This document shows positions 23,995-32,923 of a stretch of 64,000 nucleotides of DNA, one piece after another. Location: positions 36,452 through 100,451 of the forward strand of contig JAZOQP010000031.1 in the NCBI GenBank assembly GCA_045656145.1, written 5' to 3'. Under the pieces are notes generated by a model. It was not told the DNA's origin, ran no database searches, and saw only the letters and a program-made list of their open reading frames with translations. Positions within the stretch are counted from its first letter, which is position 1. Every line of letters starts with the position of its first letter. The translations under genes and the position numbers were made by a program. Origin of the DNA: SIG565 sp045656145. GTDB taxonomy: Bacteria > Bacillota > Clostridia > Oscillospirales > Acutalibacteraceae.

Positions 23995-25431
23995 TTGTCG
24001 ATTTTTCTTGCTATTGATTTAGGCACAACAGGTTGCCGAAGTATATTATTTGATAAAAACCTAGACTGTATCTCTTCGGATTACGAAGAGTACGGTCTAA
24101 TTACGCCAAAAGAGAAGTATACCGAGCAGGATGCTAATCTTTGGTGGGAATTAACACTTAAAACCGCTCAAAACGCCATAAATAAAGGTAATGTTAACCC
24201 AAAGGATATAGATGCAATTTCAATTAGTTCTCAAGGTATTACAATTGTTCCTGTTGATAAAGAATATAACACTCTTTACAACGCTATCAGTTGGCTTGAT
24301 ACTAGAGCTGAGAAAGAAACAAAACAAATCGAAAAAGATTTTGGCGCCGATTATATGTTTAAATTATCGGGCAGAGTTTTAAATCCTGATTATACCCTTC
24401 CAAAGCTTTTATGGTTTAAGAAAAATTTGCCCGAAATATATGAAAATGCTTATAAATTTTTAATGCCACTCGATTTTCTTGTTGCAAAATTTACAGGTAG
24501 AGCTGTAACCGATTTCAGTATGGCAACGGGTACAATGTTATATGACCTTAAAAATTTTTGTTGGAGTAAGGCAATTCTCGATTTTTACGGGATTGATGAA
24601 AAAAAGCTTCCCGAAGTTGCTCCTTCTTATGAAAAAGCAGGTTTTGTTTTACCTGAGATTGCTGAAAAATTAGGACTTCGAAAAAATTGTATTGTTACAG
24701 TTGGCGCACAAGACCAAAAATGCGCCGCATACGGTGTAGGGCTTAAAGATGGCGTTATGACTATTTCGCTCGGCACTGCTGCGGCTATAGAAAAATTTTG
24801 GAAAACCGCCGAAAATGATACATATAAAGGCTATGGTTGGTGCGGATATGTTGAAAACAATACCTTTGTTACAGAGGGAGTTATTGGAACTGCGGGCACC
24901 GCTCTTCGTTGGACTCGTGATATGCTATTTAAGGGCGAAGATTACGCTACCATTGATAATGAGGCTATCGCCGCTTTTGAGCGTGGCTCTTCCCTACTTT
25001 TCTATCCCTATTTAATGGGTCCGGGCGCTGATGATAACTATCCTGATAGTGAAGGCGTATTTTATGGTATTAATCTTGCAACAAATAGAGGCGATTTTGC
25101 TTTAGCTGTTATGGAAGGCGTAGCTTTCCAAATGCGCTCAATTTTAGAAGCTATGAAGGCGTATGGAAATGTCAATTCAATAATACTCTTCGGTGGCGGT
25201 GCAAAGAGCGATTTATGGGCAAGTATTATTGCTAACGCTACAGGCTTAGAACTTAAAATTCCCAAAACCTACGAAGCCGCTGGTGCCGGCGCTGCAAGAC
25301 TCGCCGCAAAAGCGGTAGGAATTGAGCTTCCCTCACTCGATATTGCAAAAACTATCAAACCCACTCACGCAGAAGAATACTCTGCTAAATATAAAAAATA
25401 TAAAGAAATTGAAAAGAAAATGTGGGCATAG
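23995..25431 (+). CDS. FGGY-family carbohydrate kinase
   Basis: 478 aa, xylulokinase-like. Phosphate-binding AIDLGTTGCRSILFD at the N-terminus, VGAQDQKCAAYGVG and MTISLGTAA in the middle, and FGGGAKSDLWASIIA near the C-terminus are family motifs. It phosphorylates a sugar, sugar alcohol or ketose with ATP. The start is TTG 23995 with AGAGGAA about 7 nt upstream; the nearby ATG at 23990 is out of frame. In a canonical sialic acid operon a ROK kinase (NanK) would be expected here. Confidence 0.85.
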   Translation: MSIFLAIDLGTTGCRSILFDKNLDCISSDYEEYGLITPKEKYTEQDANLWWELTLKTAQNAINKGNVNPKDIDAISISSQGITIVPVDKEYNTLYNAISWLDTRAEKETKQIEKDFGADYMFKLSGRVLNPDYTLPKLLWFKKNLPEIYENAYKFLMPLDFLVAKFTGRAVTDFSMATGTMLYDLKNFCWSKAILDFYGIDEKKLPEVAPSYEKAGFVLPEIAEKLGLRKNCIVTVGAQDQKCAAYGVGLKDGVMTISLGTAAAIEKFWKTAENDTYKGYGWCGYVENNTFVTEGVIGTAGTALRWTRDMLFKGEDYATIDNEAIAAFERGSSLLFYPYLMGPGADDNYPDSEGVFYGINLATNRGDFALAVMEGVAFQMRSILEAMKAYGNVNSIILFGGGAKSDLWASIIANATGLELKIPKTYEAAGAGAARLAAKAVGIELPSLDIAKTIKPTHAEEYSAKYKKYKEIEKKMWA

Positions 25432-25467
25432 ATTTTCAATTTCATATAAATTTAGGAGGAAATTATA

Positions 25468-26430
25468 ATGATTTCAGGAAAAGACACTTTTAAATTCAAA
25501 CCCGCGGATTTTTATCCCTTTAAGGATACTGCGGAAATTGACCGCGTTCGCAAAATAACCTTCGAGGATATTGTTGCTATGAACGGTAAACACCCGACTG
25601 CTCCAAATGCCAGAGTTGAAGTTTATAAGGATGAAGAAGTTGAAATGGCTCTTCTTGCAGATATGGTTAAGCATATCGTAAATTCCGACCGTTATGATAA
25701 AAAATGCATTATGATAATGCCAAACCCCTGCCCCACATATAGAAAGGTGGCTTATATGCTACGTGAGCTTGGTGTTAACTGCCGCAATGTTAAGTTTTAT
25801 ATGATGGATGAGTGGGCTGATGAGGACGGCAATGTGGCTCCCCTTACATATAAGGCAGGTTTTGGTAATGCTTTCTATCGCTTTATGGTTTCTAACATTC
25901 TTGATTTAGGCTTTAAAGAGGAAAACTTTATTTACCACAGCAATAAAACTACTCCCGATTTCTCTAAAATGTTAGAGGCTGATGGCGAAGCTGATGTTTG
26001 CTATTCAGGTCCCGGTTGGCCCGGCCACTTAGCATTTATCGACCCCGTTGAAGATTGGTTTAAACCAACTATGGAAGAATATTTAGCTCAACCTGCAAAG
26101 GTAGCTAATTTACATCCGCTTACAATCGCTCAGAACTCTCTACACGGTTCTTTCGGTTGCTCGGGTGATATTGCTAAGGTTCCACCGAAGGGTGCAATGA
26201 TGGGCCCGAGAGACGCTATGAAGGCTAAGCTTGTTATTGATGACCATACCCTTACTACCGCAGGCACTCATGTTTCTTGGCAGAGACTTACTTCTCGCCT
26301 TTGTATCTTCGGAAAACCGAATCAAGAAGTCCCAACTTCTATTTTACAGCTTCGCGATATGCCAACTAGATTTGTTATGAGCGAATCGGGAGCTGCTACC
26401 ATTAAGGAAGACGATTTCTTCCAGTATTAA
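25468..26430 (+). CDS. Divergent NagB-like sugar-phosphate isomerase/deaminase
   Basis: 320 aa, about 50 longer than typical glucosamine-6-phosphate deaminase. The NagB catalytic Asp region survives as FYMMDEW, but the GIGxDGHIAFNEP loop reads YSGPGWPGHLAFIDP: the His stays, the Glu of the NEP motif becomes Asp, and residues around it change. Near the C-terminus comes GPRDAMKAKLVI, corresponding to the GVGTxxxAxxI helix. It may deaminate or isomerise a different amino-sugar phosphate. RBS AGGAGG, followed 14 bp later by the nagA-like gene. Confidence 0.7.
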   Translation: MISGKDTFKFKPADFYPFKDTAEIDRVRKITFEDIVAMNGKHPTAPNARVEVYKDEEVEMALLADMVKHIVNSDRYDKKCIMIMPNPCPTYRKVAYMLRELGVNCRNVKFYMMDEWADEDGNVAPLTYKAGFGNAFYRFMVSNILDLGFKEENFIYHSNKTTPDFSKMLEADGEADVCYSGPGWPGHLAFIDPVEDWFKPTMEEYLAQPAKVANLHPLTIAQNSLHGSFGCSGDIAKVPPKGAMMGPRDAMKAKLVIDDHTLTTAGTHVSWQRLTSRLCIFGKPNQEVPTSILQLRDMPTRFVMSESGAATIKEDDFFQY

Positions 26431-26443
26431 TTGAGGTAATGAA

Positions 26444-27586
26444 ATGAAAGCAATAATTAATGCTAAAATAATTTTAGAAAACGAAGTTATTGATAACGGA
26501 GTTCTAATTTTTAATGATGGTAAAATTGTTGATTTCGGTTCTTCATCAAAAATCTCTGTGCCAAAAGGCGCAGAGGTTTTTGATGCAAAGGGAAACTTTG
26601 TAGGCCCGGGTTTTGTTGACATTCACTGCCACGGTGGTGGTGTTTCAGGTTTTTCAATCGACCCTGCAGGAGCCGCACAATTCCATCTAAAAAACGGAAC
26701 AACCACAATTCTAGCTGCTCTATATCCAACAATTTCTCCGGATGGACATGTAGAGGCACTTGAAAAGATATATTCTGTACAAGCTGATAGCACCGGTAAA
26801 AGCATAGGTGGTATATATATGGAGGGACCATATTTAAATGAAGAATATGGCTCTAATATGAATAATAATAAGTGGCGCGGTGAAGCGCATCCTGATGACT
26901 ACAAAAAGGTTGTTGACAAAGCGGGCACTCAGGTTAAAGTTTGGGCTTTCGCTCCTGAAAGACCCGGCGTCGAGGAGTTTATGAAATATGCAAAACAGGT
27001 TAACCCTGATGTTGTTTTCAGTATTGCACACTCTAACGCTACCCCCGCCCAAACCGAGCCGCTGAAAAAATACGGCGTTTTAAATTTAACACACTGTTGC
27101 GATGCAACACACCGTCAACCCTGTGAGCCAGGTACCCGAAACTGCGGACCGGATGAAACCTGCTATCTTGATGATAATATGTATGCCGAAATGATTTGCG
27201 ATTCAGAGGGTATTCACGTAAATCCCTATATGATGAAGTTAATTATGAAAATCAAAGGTAAGGATAAAGTTATTCTTATTTCCGATAGTACAGTAAACGA
27301 CCCCACAATGCCTATGGGCAGAGAAACTGAAGACCTTAATTTTGATGAAAATGACGGTCTTGCAGGAAGTAAGCTAACCCTTCGCCTAGCAATTAGAAAC
27401 CTAATTAAACATACAGGAGTTTCCCTTTCTGATGCCTTTAATATGGCTAGCCGCAACCCCGCAAGACTTATTGGTATGGATAACGAAATCGGCACTATAG
27501 CCGTTGGCAAAAAAGCTAATTTTGTTATTATTGATGAAAATTACAACATTGATAATGTTGTTTTCGAAGGAGAATTTATATGTTAA
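26444..27586 (+). CDS. nagA: N-acetylglucosamine-6-phosphate deacetylase family
   Basis: 380 aa amidohydrolase. Metal and substrate residues are visible in order: HCHGGG, YMEGPYLNEEYG (Glu ligand), SIAHSNATP and LTHCCDATH (His ligands), and the catalytic Asp in LISDSTVND. NagA removes acetate from GlcNAc-6-P before NagB acts. The pairing of NagB-like and NagA-like genes supports an N-acetylated sugar phosphate in this pathway, though some positions differ (HCCDATHRQ for the usual HLFNAM). It overlaps the next gene by 7 nt. Confidence 0.8.
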   Translation: MKAIINAKIILENEVIDNGVLIFNDGKIVDFGSSSKISVPKGAEVFDAKGNFVGPGFVDIHCHGGGVSGFSIDPAGAAQFHLKNGTTTILAALYPTISPDGHVEALEKIYSVQADSTGKSIGGIYMEGPYLNEEYGSNMNNNKWRGEAHPDDYKKVVDKAGTQVKVWAFAPERPGVEEFMKYAKQVNPDVVFSIAHSNATPAQTEPLKKYGVLNLTHCCDATHRQPCEPGTRNCGPDETCYLDDNMYAEMICDSEGIHVNPYMMKLIMKIKGKDKVILISDSTVNDPTMPMGRETEDLNFDENDGLAGSKLTLRLAIRNLIKHTGVSLSDAFNMASRNPARLIGMDNEIGTIAVGKKANFVIIDENYNIDNVVFEGEFIC

Positions 27587-28914
27587 AAGCATTTATGACA
27601 AGAGCGGATATAACCCCCCCGCTAGGACTTACTTTAGAGGGCTATCCCCACTATCCAAGACATAACACAGGAGCTCACGACCCGCTCTATGCAGCTTGTA
27701 TGTATTTAAGCAACGGTGAAAATGAGGTTGCATTTGTAACACTTGATTTACTTTTTTTCTCAAAGCAACATGTAGTTGCTGTAAGAAAAGCTGTTGAAGA
27801 AAAATGTGGTATTAATGGCGCTAATATTATGATTAGCTGTTCTCATACCCATTCAGGCCCTATGGCATCAAGTAGTATCGACCTTGATACCATTATAAAT
27901 CAAATTCAGCAGCCTAAAGAATATGTTGAATTCTTAAAGAACAAAATTATTGAAATTATTTGCGAAGCTAAGGAAAATGCCTTCCCCGCCCTTTTTGCTC
28001 GCGGTACCGAAATTTGCGGCGCCGAATCTGGTATTGGCGGCAACCGTAGAATGCCGGGGGGTCCTCATGACCCGCTTGTTAGCGTTTGGGCTATTAAGGA
28101 TACAAATGATGTCATCCGCGGCGCTATGGTAAACTACACATTACACCCAACCTTTATTCATGAGTGGAGTAACGTTTGCACAGCCGATTATCCTTGCTAT
28201 TTAAAGCTTGAAATTGAGGAAAAATATCCTGAATGTCTTGTAGGCTTTGCTCAGGGTGCATCGGGCAACCAGTCGAGCAGATATTATCGCCAAGGAGAAA
28301 GCTATGATGAAGCCGAGCGCGTTGGCAGAACCTTGGGTAAAGCGGCTAACGTTGTTCTCGAAAATGCCCTTTGGACCGATGAATTAGTAATTAAGGTAGC
28401 GTCAGAAGAAGTTGATGTTAAACTTCGTGAATTCAAGCCCGAGGAAGTGCTACGCGAGGAACTCGCCCGTGATAAAGCAGCCTACGAAGAGTTATATGCA
28501 AAGTATGGTAAATCAACAAATCGTGAAGAATATTATCTTTGGCAAAATGCTAACCTTAAGTGCCTCGGTGCCGAAAATCAGTTAGGTTATGTTATTGCCC
28601 GTAACAAAGGACTCAAAATTGATATTTTAGAGGATGAACTTCCTGCTGAAATTCAAATTATACGCCTTGGAGATTTAGTGGTAATCGGTCTACCAGGCGA
28701 AATGTTCGTTGAATATTCTATTTACTTAAAGGCTATGGCAGGCTTCCATATGACAGTTATTAACGAACTTTCAAACGGAGACCTTCCGGGTTACCTTTGC
28801 ACTCCCGAATCGGCAGTTGAAGGTGGTTACGAGGTTGGCGCTTCAATGATTGATGTTAATTTCGGTAGAGAATATATGAATATTATTCTTGATAATATTG
28901 AAAAGGTTAAATAG
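27580..28914 (+). CDS. Neutral/alkaline ceramidase-like (N-terminal domain) protein
   Basis: 444 aa. The start ADITPPLG, ATLDLLFF-like segment (VTLDLLFFS), CSHTHSGP and NYTLHPTF match the N-terminal metalloenzyme domain of neutral ceramidases, which hydrolyse an amide bond at a zinc site. The His residues in SHTHSGP and LHP are likely ligands. No signal peptide. Bacterial cytoplasmic homologues are frequent in sugar gene clusters and need not act on ceramide; amide or acyl removal from an amino sugar is a reasonable inference. Confidence 0.7.
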   Translation: MLKAFMTRADITPPLGLTLEGYPHYPRHNTGAHDPLYAACMYLSNGENEVAFVTLDLLFFSKQHVVAVRKAVEEKCGINGANIMISCSHTHSGPMASSSIDLDTIINQIQQPKEYVEFLKNKIIEIICEAKENAFPALFARGTEICGAESGIGGNRRMPGGPHDPLVSVWAIKDTNDVIRGAMVNYTLHPTFIHEWSNVCTADYPCYLKLEIEEKYPECLVGFAQGASGNQSSRYYRQGESYDEAERVGRTLGKAANVVLENALWTDELVIKVASEEVDVKLREFKPEEVLREELARDKAAYEELYAKYGKSTNREEYYLWQNANLKCLGAENQLGYVIARNKGLKIDILEDELPAEIQIIRLGDLVVIGLPGEMFVEYSIYLKAMAGFHMTVINELSNGDLPGYLCTPESAVEGGYEVGASMIDVNFGREYMNIILDNIEKVK

Positions 28915-28926
28915 GAGAAATATTAA

Positions 28927-29859
28927 ATGATTTCTTGTACAGAATTTATTCCATCTTACAGTGAACTTTTTACATATCTTGAAAAAAATTATGGAAGACA
29001 AGAAGTTGATAGGTTTTGGGAGTTCCTTTTCAAACCTACGGGCGAAGGTATTCCGCTTATTAACTTTATTAAAAAAGATGGCATAAAAGGTTGCTTTAAT
29101 TATTGGGGCGGCACACTTAACGAAGAAGCTGCAGATTTTTCAATGTATTTAAACGAAAAAGAAGGTTGGTTTAAAATTCAGATGCACCGTTGCCCCTCTA
29201 AAGGCAGACTTTTGGAGTTAAAAGATTCCATAGGTATTGAGCCTTACCACGATTACTGTCTTCACTGCGACCATTATAGAGAATCGGTTGAAAAAATTGG
29301 ACTTGAATATGTTTATGACTTTTGTGGTACCGATAATGCCGCTTGTTCACTTCTAATTTATGACCCTAAAAAGTTCCAAAATAAACTGATTATTGATGAA
29401 AATTCTTTGGTTATGCATCGCAATGCCGCAGACAATGAATATTTTCATATGGATTTTCATTCTTCGCTTAATAACGGAATCGAGTATTTAGGCTCAAAGT
29501 ACGGTGAAGAGGTACTTATCGATTATCTTAAAACCTATACCGAAAATGTATATAAAAAGGTAATTGAGGACATCAAGGCAAGAGGTATTGATGCTATCGC
29601 TGATAAGATTAGGGATACCTATAAAACTGAAAAGAGTGAGAATGTTCTAACTCTTTCAAAAGATGGCGATACCCTTACTGTTCAAATTGAGTATTGCCCT
29701 GCTGTTAAGCATTTAAGAGATACAGGTAGAACAGTTACACCTTGGTTTAAATTTTCAACGAGTGTTGTAATGTCTACCCTCGCAAAATATGCTAACAAAA
29801 CCTTTACTATGGAATTCTATGATGATGCCACAGGTAAAGCAAAATACTCATTTAAATAA
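28927..29859 (+). CDS. Unrecognised two-domain protein, Cys/His-rich centre
   Basis: 310 aa; I do not recognise the family. The N-terminal half has a Cys/His cluster, MHRCPSKGR then YHDYCLHCDHYRES and YDFCGTDNAAC (about residues 78-140), which looks like a metal site. The C-terminal half (about 170-305) is an alpha/beta domain ending in a beta-rich tail (LTVQIEYCPAVKHL). No signal peptide or membrane segment. It is translationally close to its neighbours (12 bp on each side) in the sugar operon, so it probably contributes a step or binds an intermediate. A distant link to L-2-amino-thiazoline-4-carboxylate hydrolase-like proteins crossed my mind but is not supported by a motif I can name. Confidence 0.65.
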   Translation: MISCTEFIPSYSELFTYLEKNYGRQEVDRFWEFLFKPTGEGIPLINFIKKDGIKGCFNYWGGTLNEEAADFSMYLNEKEGWFKIQMHRCPSKGRLLELKDSIGIEPYHDYCLHCDHYRESVEKIGLEYVYDFCGTDNAACSLLIYDPKKFQNKLIIDENSLVMHRNAADNEYFHMDFHSSLNNGIEYLGSKYGEEVLIDYLKTYTENVYKKVIEDIKARGIDAIADKIRDTYKTEKSENVLTLSKDGDTLTVQIEYCPAVKHLRDTGRTVTPWFKFSTSVVMSTLAKYANKTFTMEFYDDATGKAKYSFK

Positions 29860-29870
29860 GGAGAACTATA

Positions 29871-30674
29871 ATGAAAAACGTTAATGAATTATTTTCTCTT
29901 AAAGACCGCGTAGCTATTGTTACAGGCGGCAGAGGATTATATGGAGCTAGTATTTCAACCGGTCTTTGCGAAATGGGAGCAAAGGTTGTTATTGCTTCTC
30001 GTAGCGGAGATAAGTGCGAAGAGTTCGCAAAAGAGTTAAGAGATAAAGGTTATGAAGCTGTTGGTATGTCATTAGACCTTAATTCCGATGAATCTATTAA
30101 CAAGCTCGTTGAAGATGTTATTGCTAAATACGGCAAAATTGATATTCTTATTAACAATGCCGTTGATAGAAGTAATCTAACTCCCATGCCCACCGCAACA
30201 AGAGAAAAATTACAGGCATCAATGAGCACCAACCTAAATGGTCAAATCATCTTAGCAAAGGTTGTGGTAGATGATATGATTAAGCGCGGAATTAAAGGTA
30301 ATGTTATCAACATAAGCTCTATGCGCGGTATCGACTGTCCGCATTTCCCCTTCTATCCCGAATCGTATGGAGACCAGCCGGTTAACTATACAACTGAAAA
30401 ATGGGCAATGGTTGGTCTAACTAAGTTTATGGCAGGCAGATATGGCCGACACGGTATCCGAGTTAATTGCATTTCACCCGGCGGATTTAACCCCGGACTT
30501 GCCGACACCCCGGATAAAAAGCAATTTGTTGAGACATATATTGAAAACTGTCCGCTCGGTTGTTGGGCTAATGAGGATGATATTAAAGGTCCGGTTTGCT
30601 TCTTAGCAAGTGATGCCGCAGGCTATGTTACCGGCGAAAATCTTGTAATGGATGGCGGATGGACCATCTGGTAA
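29871..30674 (+). CDS. SDR-family oxidoreductase
   Basis: 267 aa. Modified Rossmann motif TGGRGLYG (usual TGxxxGIG), NNAVDRS in place of NNAG, catalytic Ser in NISSMRG and Tyr/Lys in YTTEK. The insertion around HFPFYPESYGDQPV between Ser and Tyr lies over the active site. Relatives include gluconate 5-dehydrogenase and other polyol or keto-sugar dehydrogenases. Eleventh gene of the operon, followed by an aldo/keto reductase, so an oxidation/reduction pair is likely. Confidence 0.8.
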   Translation: MKNVNELFSLKDRVAIVTGGRGLYGASISTGLCEMGAKVVIASRSGDKCEEFAKELRDKGYEAVGMSLDLNSDESINKLVEDVIAKYGKIDILINNAVDRSNLTPMPTATREKLQASMSTNLNGQIILAKVVVDDMIKRGIKGNVINISSMRGIDCPHFPFYPESYGDQPVNYTTEKWAMVGLTKFMAGRYGRHGIRVNCISPGGFNPGLADTPDKKQFVETYIENCPLGCWANEDDIKGPVCFLASDAAGYVTGENLVMDGGWTIW

Positions 30675-30686
30675 GGAGAAAAATTT

Positions 30687-31622
30687 ATGAAATATGTAAA
30701 TTCTAAAGGCTATGATATGTCGGTATTTTCTTTAGGTACTGTTCAACTCGGAATTGATTATGGTTTTGGCGAGTTTTCTTCAAAGCCCACTAAAGAGCGT
30801 TCCGATGCAATTCTAAATAAGGCAGCTGAGCTTGGTGTTAACACACTTGACACAGCTAATAACTATGGTGAATCTGAAAAAGTTATTGGTACTTGGATGA
30901 AAGAAACAGGCAAAAGACCTATTATTGTTACTAAAATTGGACCGTTTGACCATTCTTCACCCGAAGCTCTCAGAGCTGATATTTTAGCTCAAGGAAGAAA
31001 ATGTCTCCAAGACCTTCAGGTTGATCAAGTGGATATTATCATGGACCATAATTTTGAGGACTATGAGCAAAACCCTGAAATTGTTAAAGAGTGCTTCCAG
31101 CAATTAAAAGATGAAGGTGTTATGAAACTCTCAGGAATTTCCGCTTATTCTAAGCATGATTATGGTTTAATTGCTGAATCCGGTTTTGATGTTGTTCAAA
31201 TTCCGCAAAATATTTTCGATTGGAGCCAAATTGATAACGGAGGTATTCAGAAAATTGCAGATGCGGGTATGTCTATTTATGCTCGTAGCGTATTTTTGCA
31301 GGGACTCGTATTTATGAACCCCGATGAACTCCCTGAGCAAATGAATTTCTGCGTTCCGTGGCTTAAGAAATTCAGAGCCTTAGCTAATGAATTTAATATG
31401 GAACCTGCTATTCTTGCTCTTTCATTTGTTCTATCCCTCCCCGCCATCACAACAGTTGTTCTCGGTTGCCAAACACCCGAACAAATTGAATCTAACTGTG
31501 CAATGATGGATAAGGTTGAAAAACTCACCAGTGAACAAATGGAGAAAATTCACGAAGCCTTTAAAGGTATTCCGATAGAGGTTATCAACCCCGCAATGTG
31601 GCCAAATTCTAAAAATCAATAA
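30687..31622 (+). CDS. Aldo/keto reductase
   Basis: 311 aa (beta/alpha)8. The tetrad is visible: Asp and Tyr in LDTANNYGESE, Lys in IIVTKIG, His in IIMDHNF. An NADPH-binding C-terminal segment (LALSFVLSLPAITTVVLGCQTPEQ, here quoted in part: SFVLSLPAITTVVLG) is typical. Last gene of the plus-strand operon, 12 bp after the SDR gene and before a strong terminator. Substrate unknown; sugar aldehydes are likely from context. Confidence 0.85.
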   Translation: MKYVNSKGYDMSVFSLGTVQLGIDYGFGEFSSKPTKERSDAILNKAAELGVNTLDTANNYGESEKVIGTWMKETGKRPIIVTKIGPFDHSSPEALRADILAQGRKCLQDLQVDQVDIIMDHNFEDYEQNPEIVKECFQQLKDEGVMKLSGISAYSKHDYGLIAESGFDVVQIPQNIFDWSQIDNGGIQKIADAGMSIYARSVFLQGLVFMNPDELPEQMNFCVPWLKKFRALANEFNMEPAILALSFVLSLPAITTVVLGCQTPEQIESNCAMMDKVEKLTSEQMEKIHEAFKGIPIEVINPAMWPNSKNQ

Positions 31623-31627
31623 TAAAA

Positions 31628-31660
31628 AAGCCCTATGCTCAGCATAGGGCTTAATTTTTT
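31628..31660. terminator. Bidirectional terminator between the two sugar operons
   Basis: A 12-bp stem (31628-31639 with 31641-31652) with A-run before and T-run after, 6 bp after the aldo/keto reductase and just downstream of the convergent SGNH gene. Confidence 0.92.
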
Positions 31661-32318
31661 ATAAAGTTTTTAGGAAATTAATTATTCTATTTGCTAAAAT
31701 TTGATGTCCCGCATCATTTGGATGAAGACCATCAGGCATAAATTTTTCCTTAATTATCTCCACCGCAGGTTGCATTTTACTGCATTTCCATAAATCAAGA
31801 AGCGGTAAAGAGTAAAATTCTGCAACTTCTTTAATTATATTTACATAATCTACAAGAATTGTATCATTTTCGATATGGCGAAGTCCATCGGCTTCAGGAA
31901 CGGTTTCACGACGGCGATGAAGAGGCGTTAAAACAACAATTTCAGCCTCAGGATATTTATTTAACAACTTATTAAACAATGTATGACAAGCGCCATAGAA
32001 AGTGTGTGGGTCGCGGTCCTGCATTGAGCCAAGTTCAGCATCTCCCTCGCCCCAATCATTAGTACCACCAAACACAACTATTACATCCGCTTTTTCTTCC
32101 ATTCTATCAACGCGCATTATGAAGCTTTCATTTTTAACCTGATTTTCATATTGAAAAACCATATTCTGAATTTTTGTTCCGCCAACACCGTAATTTAAAG
32201 ATAAAGCACCTGTCATAGCGGCAATGCGGTCAACAAATCTATTTTCAGGGTTTTGAACACCTACACCTTCGGTAATGCTATCGCCTAAAAAAAGAATTTT
32301 CTTACCCTTTAATTCCAT
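31659..32318 (-). CDS. SGNH/GDSL-family hydrolase
   Basis: 219 aa. Block I GDSITEG with catalytic Ser, block II Gly in NYGVGGTK, block III GGTNDWGEG (Asn), and block V DGLHPNDAGH (Asp, His). No signal peptide, so it acts in the cytoplasm. SGNH enzymes in sugar operons commonly remove O-acetyl groups (NanS-type esterases do so on sialic acids). Last gene of the second sugar operon, 2 bp after the SIS gene. Confidence 0.85.
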   Translation of the reverse strand: MELKGKKILFLGDSITEGVGVQNPENRFVDRIAAMTGALSLNYGVGGTKIQNMVFQYENQVKNESFIMRVDRMEEKADVIVVFGGTNDWGEGDAELGSMQDRDPHTFYGACHTLFNKLLNKYPEAEIVVLTPLHRRRETVPEADGLRHIENDTILVDYVNIIKEVAEFYSLPLLDLWKCSKMQPAVEIIKEKFMPDGLHPNDAGHQILANRIINFLKTL

Positions 32319-32320
32319 TT

Positions 32321-32914
32321 TTATTCTCCTTCTCTGAGATTACCTAATGCTCCACCCGGATGCCACTTAACATATTGCTGAGGAGTAAGTTTAGATTCTT
32401 CCTGAAGAAGTATAGATAAGCACTGAAGAATATGTGCCTCAGCTAAAATAGAAGCTCTTGGGGCACGATTTAAAACTCCACCCTCGCGTTCAACGCCGGC
32501 AATAAGGGCTACATTAGCATTTTCGGCTAACCAAGAATTTGGAGTTCCTGTAACGGCTATGATCTTTGCTCCATTATTCTTAATTGCAGTTACTGCTGTT
32601 TTAAGTTCAACAGTACCTCCACTATTAGAAATAGCAATTACTATATCACCCTCAACTAACTGTCCGCAAGAGCCATGAACAGCTTCAGTTCCATGCAAAT
32701 AATATGCAGGAGTACCAACCGATGACATAGAAGCAGCGATATACATAGCAACATGTGCAGTTTTGCCGATACCTGTAACATGAACTCTATTGCCATTTTT
32801 CTTAGCGGCAATGATTAAATCGGCAGCCTTTCTTAATGCTTCATAATCAATCTTTTCGGTATATTTAGTGAACTCTTCAAGACTTACTTCAATAAAACTT
32901 TTTAAATTTTCCAT
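32321..32914 (-). CDS. SIS-domain sugar-phosphate isomerase, KpsF/GutQ type
   Basis: 197 aa, a single SIS domain without CBS repeats. Motifs GIGKTAHVAMYIAASM, GTEAVHGSCG, ISNSGGTVEL and the terminal HPGGALG. KpsF/GutQ members convert ribulose 5-phosphate or other ketose phosphates to aldose phosphates. It resembles the SIS gene at 19327-19932, so each sugar operon has its own copy. RBS AGAGGTG. Confidence 0.82.
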   Translation of the reverse strand: MENLKSFIEVSLEEFTKYTEKIDYEALRKAADLIIAAKKNGNRVHVTGIGKTAHVAMYIAASMSSVGTPAYYLHGTEAVHGSCGQLVEGDIVIAISNSGGTVELKTAVTAIKNNGAKIIAVTGTPNSWLAENANVALIAGVEREGGVLNRAPRASILAEAHILQCLSILLQEESKLTPQQYVKWHPGGALGNLREGE

Positions 32915-32923
32915 AACACACCT

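Noticed and set aside
26511..26831. 106-codon minus-strand frame inside nagA
   Set aside because: Shadow of the nagA-like gene; low-complexity product.
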